Shown one piece after another: positions 1 to 11,446 of a stretch of 64,000 bases of DNA. The position numbers were made by a program, and so were the translations under genes. Below the pieces are notes generated by a model. It ran no database searches. It saw nothing but the letters and a program-made list of their open reading frames with translations, and was not told the DNA's origin. The stretch is from Onchocerca lupi (lineage: Eukaryota > Nematoda > Chromadorea > Rhabditida > Onchocercidae), in assembly GCA_028564675.1 (NCBI GenBank), contig JAOVVO010000296.1:1-64000 (forward strand), in the 5' to 3' direction. Position 1 is the first letter of the stretch. Each line of letters opens with the position of its first letter.

Positions 1-45
<45 letters not shown>
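1..45. repeat. 45-nt poly(T) run at window edge
   Basis: An uninterrupted run of 45 T residues opens the window. Runs of 15-30 A or T recur throughout (for example near 876, 8195, 9698, 63343), so homopolymers are a general feature here. The true length of this run may extend beyond the window or be mis-sized in assembly. Confidence 0.9.
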
Positions 46-46
<1 letters not shown>

Positions 47-1018
47 TTGAATCTAAGATATTGTTAATTTTTTTTTCATTTTAAAATAAAATTCATAATA
101 TTTCTTTCTAGAATTTCAAATATTTGAGTGATATTTGTGCGAAATATTTGAAAAATTAACGTAATATTGCATATATTTTAATTAAGAAAATGAAGAATTT
201 TCGTTTCATTAAAAATATGAAATTTAATACATAGGAAAATATTCATATTGTAATCTAAAAAAGATTTAAGAGGAAAAAGAAGAAAGAAACCTAATTTTAA
301 CGATATATACATAAGAAAATGATAAAAGGATTGTTAAAACAGAAAAAAAAAAATTTTTTTTTAAAAATATACAACTTAATCAAAAAATGAAAATATGAGA
401 ACGATAAAAATGAAAAAAAAAAATGATATAAAGATTAAAAAAATTTGTTTTATAAATACAAATACTGGAAAATTTCTTCGCATTATAATATGACTATGAA
501 ATGAAGCTAAAAAATATCAGTACGATTTCAGATTTAATAGAAAATACTGATATAGTTGTATAATAATGATAAGATTTTAAAAAAAAAAAAAAGTAATATG
601 AATGGCATAATTTTTTTAGTAAGATACTAAAATTAATGATCATAGAAGCAAAAAAATCAGAAAATACATCTAATAATTTTAAATGAATTTCTGCTAAAAC
701 TAATGATTGTAAAAGGAAAGAAATTTGGAAATTATAATATAATTTCGATTTTAATCGAAAAGTTTTTTTTTTCGTTTTTTTTTTTTTTGGAAAAGTTTTT
801 TTCGTTTAAAAAAAAATTTTTTTTTAATGCATCGTTATAATAATATGCTGAATAAATGAAGTGATATTTCTTTTTTTTTTTTTTTTTTTTTTATGATGGT
901 AATTGTTATGATAAGGATTGAATGATTTCAATTTTCATCAAATTTATCACAAAACATTTTTTTTTTTCCTTTTTCGCACGTTTCCTCTTCATATGCACGT
1001 CAAGTTCTTTTGTTTTTT

Positions 1019-1050
<32 letters not shown>

Positions 1051-1421
1051 GAAATTGAAACGATTTGTGCTATAAATGTTCGCCACGTCCTTCTCCGAGG
1101 AAACGATACGCATTCCACGCATTCCAACGGATGCAATGATTGACACCAATAATTACACTAACAGATGACGACGGACTATTGGCATACGAATGGAATGAAT
1201 AATCATCTCATCTCATCACTTTCTTTCTCTCTTCATTTGTTTCCTTATGGTTGTTCGTTTTTCTCTCTTCTTTCTCTCTTTCTTTCTTTTTTTTCTTCTC
1301 TTTCTTTTATACATATGATACGCACACATACACATACATACATACATATATATATAATTCTCCGTATCTACGGAAATTTGATCTTAATAAAAATAAGGGA
1401 AATAGTTTAAAAACGAAAAAT

Positions 1422-1424
<3 letters not shown>

Positions 1425-1457
<33 letters not shown>
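1425..1457. repeat. (CA)n microsatellite
   Basis: About 16 perfect CA units, followed to about 1500 by imperfect CA/GCACA repeats. Confidence 0.9.
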
Positions 1458-1459
<2 letters not shown>

Positions 1460-1507
1460 CACACGTACGCACAACACATGCACGCACAACACACGCACGA
1501 ACACGTA

Positions 1508-1527
1508 TATAGATAGATAGATAGATA
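1508..1527. repeat. (ATAG)n microsatellite
   Basis: About five tandem ATAG units directly after the imperfect CA tract. Confidence 0.85.
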
Positions 1528-2886
1528 CATTTAGCAATAAAAAGTTTTTGTCTGTTTGAAATGTTTAAGTATCCGTGTACTGTTTTTGCGATATTTATAT
1601 AAGTTAAATTACGTACGTGAATGATTCACGTTTGATATTCAATTGAGGCAGATAAATGGATGTTTATTGTTTACATAAATTCCTGATATTTCCGATTTTG
1701 CTTCATATAAATGGAAGAAATTTGATGTCACGTAGCGTATTTATTACAGGTTAGGAAATTTAACGTAACATGACGTTGTCACGTACGTCAAATTGAACTT
1801 ACCCATGCATTAATAGATTTAATGGCAATATGAATTGAACAATTCGCCTTAAAGCTTTATTCTTATTAAACGTGAAGGAGATCATTCAAATGGAATGTAT
1901 TCATTTTACAAAAGAATGTAAATTATTCGTTTGTTTCTTTTTCCTCTCTCTTTTTCTCTCCCTCTTTCTAGCTCTCCTTTTCTTCTTTTTTTTTTTTTCC
2001 TTAAGTATTTTCATAAATGAGCAAAATATATCCCAAATTTGTGGTTTTTAGATTTCGTTTAAATGTACAATAAATATTCAAATGTGAAAAGATTAAATTA
2101 ATTTAAAAAATTTTTTATTTATTTTCAATAATAAATTAGAAAGGATGTATTATTGATTGAAATTATTGATTGTGAAAGGTAAAAGAAAGAAATTTTAAAT
2201 TTAAAGAAAAAAATTCTGTTTGTTGAAAGGAAAAAAAAAGAAGATCAAAAATGATTATTTGAAAGCAAGAAGAGAATTAAGTGATAATTTCAATCAATAA
2301 CAGTTTACAAAAATGCATTGTATTTATTTAGAACGAAATAAATTTATTTGAAAAAAAAAATTTTTTGATAATAAAATTTTTATAAGCATATATTTCAGCT
2401 TATCATTATCATATATGATAAGATCATACGTGTAGCAAACACGTAAGCTTATTATATTGCGTAAGAAAAAGTTTTTTTTTTTTTTTTTTGATTGAGTCGA
2501 ATAATGAAATTGAATTTTGCGTAAAATTACGTAAAAGATTTAGAAATAAGAAAATAGATAATTTTTTTATAAAATATATTTTACAATTTTCTTTGCAAAA
2601 TTTTATAAATAATCATAATTATTATCAAAATTAATTATCATTTAATAATAGATAACAAATTCCAATAATTTTCCTTAACCTTCCAAAATTAATTCCTAAT
2701 CATAAATTTATGATATTCTATTAAGAAGTGATTAAATTCTACGTGAAATCTCATCAAATTCCGTGAAAAGTTTGCGTGATCACATTATATTTAGTTCTGA
2801 CAGTAATCAAAATCATGATAAGGTTCATTTTTTTTTTTTTTTAATTTATTGAATCGATTAATTGTATTGCCCGATCACGGAATCAC

Positions 2887-3025
2887 AGATTAGTCATTAA
2901 ATTTCATTTTTTTTTTTTTTTTTGAAATTTCAAATTTAGTCATTAAATTTCATTTTTTTCTTTTTTGAAATTTCAAATTTATATCGTTTTATTTCTATGA
3001 ATAGTCATTAAATTTCATTTTTATT
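2887..3025 (+). repeat. Triplicated TAGTCATTAAATTTCATTTTT motif
   Basis: The string TAGTCATTAAATTTCATTTT occurs three times (starting near 2892, 2937 and 3002). The first two copies are followed by a T run and then GAAATTTCAAATTTA, so they form a ~45-bp direct repeat. No coding potential. Confidence 0.75.
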
Positions 3026-3129
3026 GTTTAAAAATGACTAGTAAAAATTTATTCATCATAACAATTAGCATTTAAAAGTTAAGAATATAATCAATATATT
3101 AATTTAAAGGAGAATTAATATTATTTGAA

Positions 3130-3580
3130 TAGATTTATATTTGTTGTAAAGATGATTGCATAATTTCGTACAAAATTTAATTAATTATAATCATACATCG
3201 TTTATTACAATATTCAAATTTTCTGATAATGATTCTTTCCTGTTAAATTAACACTTACTTAATTATTAATCACTGTTTTATAGAGTTTTCTGTAACATTC
3301 ACGTCAATTTAATTCAGCATAAATTCAACATTTTCACCTGGCAATAATCATTCCTTCCCAATTAAATTAGCGCTTAATTATAATTATTATATAGCTCATT
3401 ATAATATTCATTTTAATTTGATTTAATTCCACTTATCGTAAATTCTATGATTTCACCAACAGGAAATAATTCTTTCTTCTTAAATTAATGCTTAATTATA
3501 GTCACATACATAAATATATAGCTTAATTGGAATATTCACGAAAACTTGACTTGATTTGACGTTTTTTCGAATGATAATAA
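3130..3580. repeat. Diverged ~120-bp tandem repeat, about 3.5 copies
   Basis: Successive blocks share the same order of motifs: AATAATTCTTTCCT, then TTAAATTA plus CTTAATTATA, then ATATAGCTTAATTG, then AATATTCAC plus TTTGATTTAATTC, then ATAAATTC plus ATTTTCACC. Copies begin near 3223, 3345 and 3462, with a partial one before the first. Identity is modest, so this is an old satellite-like array. Confidence 0.6.
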
Positions 3581-3849
3581 TTTGTGTTAAATGAAATGAA
3601 CTCTTATCTTATCAGTATGGAAAGAAAAGGAAAAAAAAAAACTTCTAAAAGTATTCATAAAATAACTAGAAAAGTTGATCAAATATAAGTTGAAAAAGTT
3701 TGAATATGTTATTTGTTAGCAGACAATAAATGGGAAAAACTATTCAGGTCATTATCGATTCCTTTCATTGTACATTAAATTCCAATAATTCGATCATTTC
3801 TCGAATGGACGAAGACGAGAAATGAAACTTAGTTGATGATAAAAGAATG

Positions 3850-3893
3850 GGAGAGAGAGGGGGAGGGAGAGAGAGAGAGAGAGAGGGAGGGAA
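3850..3893. repeat. (GA)n-rich tract
   Basis: Dominated by GA dinucleotides with short G interruptions. Similar tracts lie at 4121-4170 and 4866-4900, and CT-rich tracts at 4267-4325. Confidence 0.85.
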
Positions 3894-4120
3894 AAAGAAA
3901 GAAAGCAAAAGAAAAGAGTGAAAAAATTATTGTTAAGAAAAGATAATTTTTCAGACAACGAATGGAATGTACTGTTAACAAGAGAGAATATAAGAAATAG
4001 AATATAATCATATAAACAAAGATTGGAATGTGGGGGAAAACGAAAAAAGAGAACGGAAAAATGAGAGAGAGATGGATTTTTATTGATGAAATTTCAAATT
4101 ATTCAAAAGAATTAGGTTAT

Positions 4121-4170
4121 TGAAAAGAGAGAGAGAGAGAGAGAGGGAGAGAGAAGAAGAGAGAGAGGGA
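4121..4170. repeat. (GA)n microsatellite
   Basis: Near-perfect GA repeat interrupted by GGGA and AAGAAG; one of three GA tracts in about 1 kb. Confidence 0.85.
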
Positions 4171-4865
4171 ATGTGGAAGAATAAAAGAAATCGGTTTTTC
4201 GTTCATCTTTCACATATTTGCAAAAGGGTAACAATTAAGATTTGCTTCTCTGATTGCTAGAATTTTCTCCCTCTCTTTCTCCCTCTTTCTTTCGCTGTCT
4301 TCCCCTCCCTCTCTCTCTCTCTCTTCGATATTGTCAATAAGGTGTTTGGTAAAAGGAGATTGTCTTCTGTTTGATCATATGTTCAAAACTATCATACTAC
4401 GCACACAGACATATACATACATACAATATAAATGTAACCTTTTTAAAGTCTTTCCCATTTTCTTTCATCTTTTTAAAGTTTTATTTTGGTTTAAAAATAT
4501 TTGTATAGTATGCTTATGTATAACTGTATAGCGTACTGTAGATTTGCATACAGTACACACATACAGTATGAACATCTACAGCATGACCAGTTTTTTCTTA
4601 CTGTATTTTTATTCGTACTTTTATGCTATCTAAAAATGTTTAAATTATTTATTTCAGAATCTTATTGTTTTCATTTAAATTTTAATTTGCTAAATTAGAA
4701 ATGAGAAAAAGGAGAATAATGAATGAATGATAAGTTAAATGTTAAGATTAAGAACATGAAGATTATAGAAGAAGTTAGAAGGGAAAAAAAAAAGGAAGAA
4801 AGATGAAATTATTATAAAAATTTGACCTGAAAAATAAAAAAAATAGAAGAAAATTTAAAAAGGGA

Positions 4866-4866
4866 A

Positions 4867-4900
<34 letters not shown>
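4866..4900. repeat. (GA)n microsatellite
   Basis: About 14 consecutive GA units flanked by GGAAG motifs. Confidence 0.9.
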
Positions 4901-4902
<2 letters not shown>

Positions 4903-5137
4903 GAAGGAGAGATAATTTGAAAAAAAAAAAGAAAAACTAGTTGTAATTAACAGTATCTCTTTTCCTTCTTTTTTTTTTTCTTCTTTTCTTCTTTTTATAC
5001 ACATTACTGAATGGAATTTTGTAGCAAAAGAAGAAAAACAAAAAAAAAAGAGAGAGAATAAAAAGAATTTGTTGATTCTCATTTGAGCTTTTCTTGATTG
5101 GTACAAAAAGAAGAATGCAATCACAGGTAGCAAGCCA

Positions 5138-5235
5138 TTATCATCATCGTTATCACCATTATCATCATCATCACCATTGTTATCACCACCATCATCATCT
5201 TCATCATCATCATCATCATTATCGTCATTATCACA
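5138..5235. repeat. (ATC)n imperfect trinucleotide repeat
   Basis: Repeats of ATC with TTATC and ACC interruptions. In one frame it reads poly-His and on the other strand poly-Asp, which explains the apparent His- and Asp-rich open frames here. I do not regard it as coding. Confidence 0.85.
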
Positions 5236-5319
5236 CCATTCTCGAGTTCCCAATGCTATCTTTGGCATCGGTATTGATGGCGCTGATTGAAAAGGGGTCG
5301 ATGGAGGGAAAGAGATTTT

Positions 5320-5495
5320 ATGTATGTGCATGTGTATATGTATGTATGTGTGTATGTGTATGTGTGTATGTATGTGTATGTGTGTGCATGTGCATGTTTG
5401 TGAAGTGTATATGTGTGTATGTGATGTATATGTGTGTATTTGTGTGTCTGTGTATGTGTATGTTTGTGTCTGTGTCTGTGTGTATGTGTGTTCAC
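5320..5495. repeat. (TGTA/TG)n purine-pyrimidine tract
   Basis: About 175 bp of alternating TG and TGTATG units with few interruptions, a potential Z-DNA-forming and length-variable tract. Confidence 0.85.
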
Positions 5496-5606
5496 ATTGT
5501 CAGCAACTATTTCCTTTCAATTGCTTCTTTGTACCGATTGCCAAACTTTATTTCGATCAAATGGTTTCATCGATTTGAAATTGGTGCATTAATTTTCAGG
5601 CATTCT

Positions 5607-5649
5607 CTTTTTACCATAATTAACTCTTTCGAGTAATTATGGTAAAAAG
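5607..5649. repeat. Near-perfect hairpin (19-bp stem, TTTC loop)
   Basis: The left arm CTTTTTACCATAATTAACTC and the right arm GAGTAATTATGGTAAAAAG are reverse complements except for one extra A in the left arm; the loop is TTTC. It could be a short cruciform or a small foldback remnant. No gene is close enough to suggest a terminator role. Confidence 0.8.
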
Positions 5650-5652
5650 CAT

Positions 5653-5710
5653 CTGATTGATTGATTGATCGATTGATTGGTGAATCGATCAATCGATTTA
5701 TTGATTGTAA
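5653..5710. repeat. GATT/GATC tetranucleotide tract
   Basis: Tandem GATT units with GATC variants immediately after the hairpin. Confidence 0.8.
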
Positions 5711-8194
5711 TATATATAGATATAGAAGTGATACTATGAAACTATTCTTTCACTATAACCAATCATGGACTTGCAGTGATTCAAAAGATTTCAATCTGCT
5801 GTGGTCATCGTTTAAACTTTTCTCTTTAATCCATCCATTTGTTGATTATTAGGTCGTTCATTGTTTCCACTATCAGAGTTTGATCATTCTTCCGATTTGC
5901 TCCTCCGATCATTGTATCAATGTCGAATGATTGGTATTTTTATGTAATTTGAACTATTTTTCCGGATCTTATTCAAATTATTTAAATCGTTTATTTTCAA
6001 ATTATTTATTCATCAAATCATTTATTTATCACATTCAAATTATTCATTTATTTATTCGATTTACTTATTTATCATAGAAATTTGAATTATTTTTCCGGAT
6101 TTACTTCCATTTTCACTATGTTTTATTTACTTATCACATTCAGATTACTTATTTACATATTCATATTACTTATCAGTTTAGATTACTTATTTACCATATT
6201 TATATTATTCAGATTATCTAATTATATCCAGTTATCATATTCAAATTAGATACCTATCGAATTTTTGCATTTTAAAAGATTTGAAAATGCTTTACTAGCA
6301 GTTATTATTAAAATATGTAAATTTCCTGCTAAATTATCTTTTCTAAATATGTTATGCTAATTTATTCTGTTATCATATCAATACAATTTTATCATTTTTA
6401 TATCAAAATATATCAGTTTCTAAGAATAAAAAACAGTATGGTTACTTTTTACTAATGTAACTTCTCTTCTTTTCTTTTTTAGTCAACTAAATTGAAAAAA
6501 ATATTTAAAATTGCGGATATTTTCAATAGTTATAATTTAAAAAAAATAAATAAATATATATTTTTGTTCATTCATCTACATTTATGGATTGCTTTTTTTT
6601 TTTCAAAATAAATTTCTATTTCTCAAATTTAAAATTAATTGTTATTTTCTGCAAAAATCCTTTCTTTTTTCTTTTGTAAAATTCTCGAAATGAAAGCAAA
6701 AATTTTTTAAACTGACAGCAAAAGAGTTACGAAATGAAGAAGAAACGCGTTTCAAACAAAGAAACACAACAAAATTTTTAATTTTTTTTTCCTTCTCTCC
6801 TCTTTTGTCTTGCTCTTTTTTATTTTTTTTTAAAGTTTTCTTTTTTTTTTTTTTTTTTTTTTAAAGCTTTTGCAAAATTCCATTCTTATCTAGGAAGTTA
6901 TTTCTTGCTGTGATAGTTTAAATAAAAATAAATTTTTGTTATTTAATTTTATTTAAATTTTCATATAAATATTAGAAAATATGAGAGAAAAAAAGAAGGA
7001 AAATTAATGAAAAAGACATGAAAATTTCGCAAATGTTAAAAAATATGGAAATATTGCTAATCTTATTTGAAATCATAAAATTATTTTATTTCACACTATT
7101 CTTTCATACAAATTATCTAAAATGATACAATCATCTCATCATCATCGTAATGATATGATTAAATTAAAATTGAAAATCTTATCTGATTTTTTTACTTTTT
7201 TCTTCCTCTTAATTTTAGTTCTCTTTTTTTCGCACCAATTTATTTCCATTTTCCCTCTTATCAAAAAACTTTTGATACAATTACATTTCAGATGAGAGTT
7301 ATCAGTAAAGTTGGAGTGATAAAAGAGATAAATAATTTTTGCATATTAACATTTATTCTCATGTTTATTTGTTCCGCATTATTGTTGTTTATAGTTGTTA
7401 AAATTCGAATTGCTATTGAAAGTTCGAATAAACTTTAAGAAAATTTTGCTTGCTATTGATAACATTTTTCAAATATTGATTAACCTATAATTATCTTTTT
7501 TAGCTTATAATTATCCATAAACTTATAATTACCCTTTTTATGTCTATTTAATTTCCATCTTTTACTGATTACTTTAGTTTCTAATTTAAAAATGAAAGAT
7601 TTTGTCTTCAAATTTTTATTCATAGCAATAATCTTCGTTCAATTTGAATTAATATCTACACTAAATAATCACACTATTATAGAATGATTGATTATTTCTT
7701 TATCATAATATTTAGATTATTTTTATCAAATTATCAACTTATTGCTATCAAATAAACAAATTTACAATTTATATTGTTTATTCCTGTCATTTTTTTAATG
7801 TTATAGAAATTGAAAAGAAAATTTAATGTTATTTATTACTATTTTTTTAAAGCTTATTTGCGTCATTTTCGAACGAATTAATTTAGCTAAATTCTTTTTA
7901 ATTTTTCAATAGTTTTCCAGATTTCGTTTATCTTTTTATTGATTCATTTTTTGAAAAAAAAAAAAAAAAGAAAAGAAAAATATTTGAAAAAAAAAAAAAA
8001 AAGGAAAAACTTTTGCTTGTATCAATATGAGATTATATTGTAAACAGACGCGATATTATCAGTTTTTATTCTTAGGAATTTTCAAATTTTAATTTTTTCC
8101 GCCTTTTCCATCCTTTCCAAAATAATTTTAAAATGAATCGTGCAAAAAGTTATTTTAGGTCAATAACATTTATTAACTTTACTGGTAATATAAC

Positions 8195-8225
<31 letters not shown>

Positions 8226-9215
8226 AAAAAAATGAATCATCATACTGTTTTGTAATTTTTCATTTTGTTAATTTAGGATAAACTTTTTTTTTTTTCTTTT
8301 TTCATTTCAAAAAGGAAGTTAAATATGAAAAATTTTCATTCTATTTTTGTACCTGTCAATTAAATGATAGTAAATTAAGAAATGCATTTGAAATGAGGAT
8401 AATAAGACTTTTTTAAAGTTTTAGAGATTAATTTTTCAGAAAAATGATTAATTTTTTAATCAATATTTTCAATTTTTCGAGATAATTATTTGAATTATAA
8501 TTTTTTCTATTTCTGTTGAAAATTTTTCACCGATTACAGTCAGTGAATGAAAAATAACTGTTGGTTTTGAGCTTATCCTTAAACAAATCTTATTTTTCTT
8601 AAATTTTTTTTCTTCCAATTAAGCTATTGATAGTGATTGTAAATGGATTGAATTTGAAATAAAATGAAATGCTTTAACGATTAGCTAAATTTAAATTAAT
8701 GAATCGAATTTAGGAATAATTACAAATTTAATGAGTTTCATTGTTTTTTTTTCCCTCTCCTCTCGTCGTTTCTAAAATGTTTAAAATTATTTATTAACTT
8801 TTTAAACACAATTTCAATCTTAATTTTTAATTTCGGAATTTCCGGATACTCTTATGTTACAAACATGTCGAATTTAGTACTAAATTTCTAATTTTCGAAT
8901 TTCCGGACATAATTTATTGCCAGATATTTCGAAAATTTCGAAGAAATATCTTGATCGGAATTTATTGCATTTTACATTATTGATCATTCCGAAAAGCTAT
9001 TTCATCAGCGAATTATTCATTTTATCAATTCAACCAATCTTTTTGCATCAAGAAATTTCTGCATTTTATGCATTCTTATGCACCAAAAAAAAAAAAAAAA
9101 ATGAAAAAAAAAAAACGAAAAAAGAAATGAAGAAAAATAGGCAAGGAAAGAAAGATTTCCAGTGATGATATATATTTATGTGTGTTATGTTGAATGATTG
9201 ATGATATGTATCGAT

Positions 9216-9342
9216 AAAATAACCAATCAGCCAACCGATCAACCAACCAACAGCTGATCAACCAACCGATCAACCAAGCGATCAACCAACCATTCAACCA
9301 ACCGATCAACCAACCAATCAACCAACCAATCAAACCAAACTA
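9216..9342. repeat. 12-bp minisatellite (CAACCAACCGAT)
   Basis: About ten units of a 12-bp CAACCAACCGAT or CAACCAATCGAT type, with variants such as CAAGCGAT and CATTCAAC. The minus-strand reading gives an IGWL-type tetrapeptide pattern, but it begins in poly-A and I see no gene around it. Confidence 0.8.
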
Positions 9343-9692
9343 AATCAAATTCACCAAAAAAAAAAAAAAAAAAAACCAATTATTGAAGATATTTGAATGC
9401 GCTAATTTATTCTCTTTCCAATCTTTCTATATCTTTATTTCCTTCTTTCATTGCGGATATAAAATTGTTTATGAAAATGATCAAAAATTTTTCAAAAAAG
9501 TTCCAATTTCAATATGAAATTTGATTTTTGTTCTCTTAGTAAATGAGAATGAATGAGTAAAAGAATGAAGGATAAAATAATGACCTTCATTTTGTTTTTT
9601 TTTATTTTATTTTTTTAAATTTTATCTTTCATTTTTTTTTCGTCTTTGTTTCATTCCAATTTATATGACTAATTTTAAATGTTAATTCTTTA

Positions 9693-9725
<33 letters not shown>

Positions 9726-11446
9726 TTGAATATTTTTGATGCCAAAAATATTTGATCGTAATTTTTTTTTTGAACCAAATTATTCATTTCATATTATTAA
9801 TGTTTTTGCAAATTGCTAACAAAGTATTCTAATATATCTTCCGATTTTTATGATTGATATAAAACGGAAATAACAGAAAATATCAAATAGGTTTATGTAA
9901 TAGCTTTTTCAATTTATTTTACATTTATATTATCAATCAATCTTTTTGCTCCATTCATTAATTAATCTTTTATTTTCTCGAATTTAAGTTATCAATTTAT
10001 CAACCCGAGAAAAATTTATTGTTTTTGATATATATATATCAATTTCATCTATAATATATTTATAATCATTTTGAAATAAATAAATCTCTTATGCTATTTA
10101 TCATAATTTGAATTTCTAACTTTTTTAATTTCAGATTTAAATATTTGTCCTTTTTTTTTTTAATTTCAGATTTAAATATTTAACCCTATTTTGAGTTATA
10201 TGCATTAATCATTGATATATATAACTTTTTTTTTTCTCAGATTTAGATATTTATCCCTTAATTATGCATCAATTTTTTTTTTGATGTATTTAATTTGAAA
10301 TAAACAATATTTCAAATTTAAACTAACAATTATTTCATAGCATTCTTTTTTTCTGGAATATTTTCTTTGTTGAAATAATTCAAAATAATGATTTGTTGAA
10401 ATAATTCAAATAATGATTATTACAAATTTTGATTCCTATGGAAGAACTTTAGCTAAATTTTATTCCTTCATTTTTTTTTTCGTTTTTTTTTTGATAAACA
10501 ATTTTTTTGTCTTGCAAATAAGAAAGGCAATAATGACAGTGATGATAATAGTAGTGATATGGTAAGAATGATAATCTAAATTTCGAAAATAATGATCAAT
10601 TAATTTAAATGTTCATTTGAGACATTATGAATAAATTAGCCAAAATTACAGGTAATAAATGCGCAAATTAGAGCATATTCGATGTTTTGATTTAGGTATT
10701 TTGACTTATCTTAGTTTCGAATTAATTATTAGATTCAGATTAATTAATATCAGAGATTTAATTGATATTTATATTTATAGATCATATTCAAAAAACCTAA
10801 CAAATGTAGACGGAATATATTCATCATAAGTTATTTGCTAGATAATACTTAAAAAATTTTGATGGAAATAATTATTTCAAAGAATAAAGATGGATTATAA
10901 AATTTTTGTATTTATTTTTACTTAATGTTGAATAATAGTATTTGTCTCTTTTTCTTTCTACTTTTTTTTTTCATTTTTAAAAAATTAACCGATCGATAAT
11001 TGCTATCTTTTATTATTACGTTGGTAATAGATATTTTGATGGATTCATTTGCACAATATATCGTGGTCTTTTTTTTTTTCCTTTTCGTTTCTATCATAAA
11101 ATATTTTATCAGTAAGTTTAATTAATTTCAGATTTTTTATTCTGATTACTTATCATATCATTTGAAGCAATTATATTGAATCGATTGTATGTATATTTCC
11201 ATTTACTTCCTCCTTCCTTCAACAAATTATTATTGGTGCTGTAAAAGAAGAAAGAAGCAAAATTATAAAAGATACTATTAAATTTCATGAAATACAACAA
11301 ATATTTATGCTTTCCGAATTCAATTTTACAATTTTGGAATTTTTCTCCTTTTTATTCATGAATCGTTGAGAAAAGAAAAAAAAAAAAAGACGAAAAAGTT
11401 GAAATTGCCATAAATTATCAAAGAAATCAGTAATTCAAAATCGATC

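Larger units (their letters stand above)
46..11446. other. Gene-poor AT-rich region upstream of the LATS gene
   Basis: I find no convincing exon on either strand. The open frames here are short and translate to low-complexity sequence (poly-Phe, poly-Lys, His/Thr or His/Tyr runs) from A/T tracts and microsatellites. What the stretch does hold is listed separately: CA, GATA, GA, ATC and TGTA microsatellites, a triplicated 25-bp motif, a ~120-bp tandem repeat, a GATT tract, a hairpin and a 12-bp minisatellite. The last few kb may contain LATS promoter sequence, but I see no recognisable element. Confidence 0.6.

Noticed and set aside
906..1143. Overlapping open frames on both strands
   Set aside because: They translate poly-T/poly-A tracts into Phe or Lys runs; no splice or homology support.
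1165..1520. His/Thr-rich open frames
   Set aside because: Products of the CA and GATA microsatellites.
4855..5636. Long Asp-rich (-) and His/Cys-rich (+) frames up to 180 codons
   Set aside because: They are translations of the GA, ATC and TGTA repeats; length reflects repeat structure, not coding constraint.
9076..9333. IGWL-repeat protein on the minus strand
   Set aside because: Direct translation of the 12-bp minisatellite running into poly-A.
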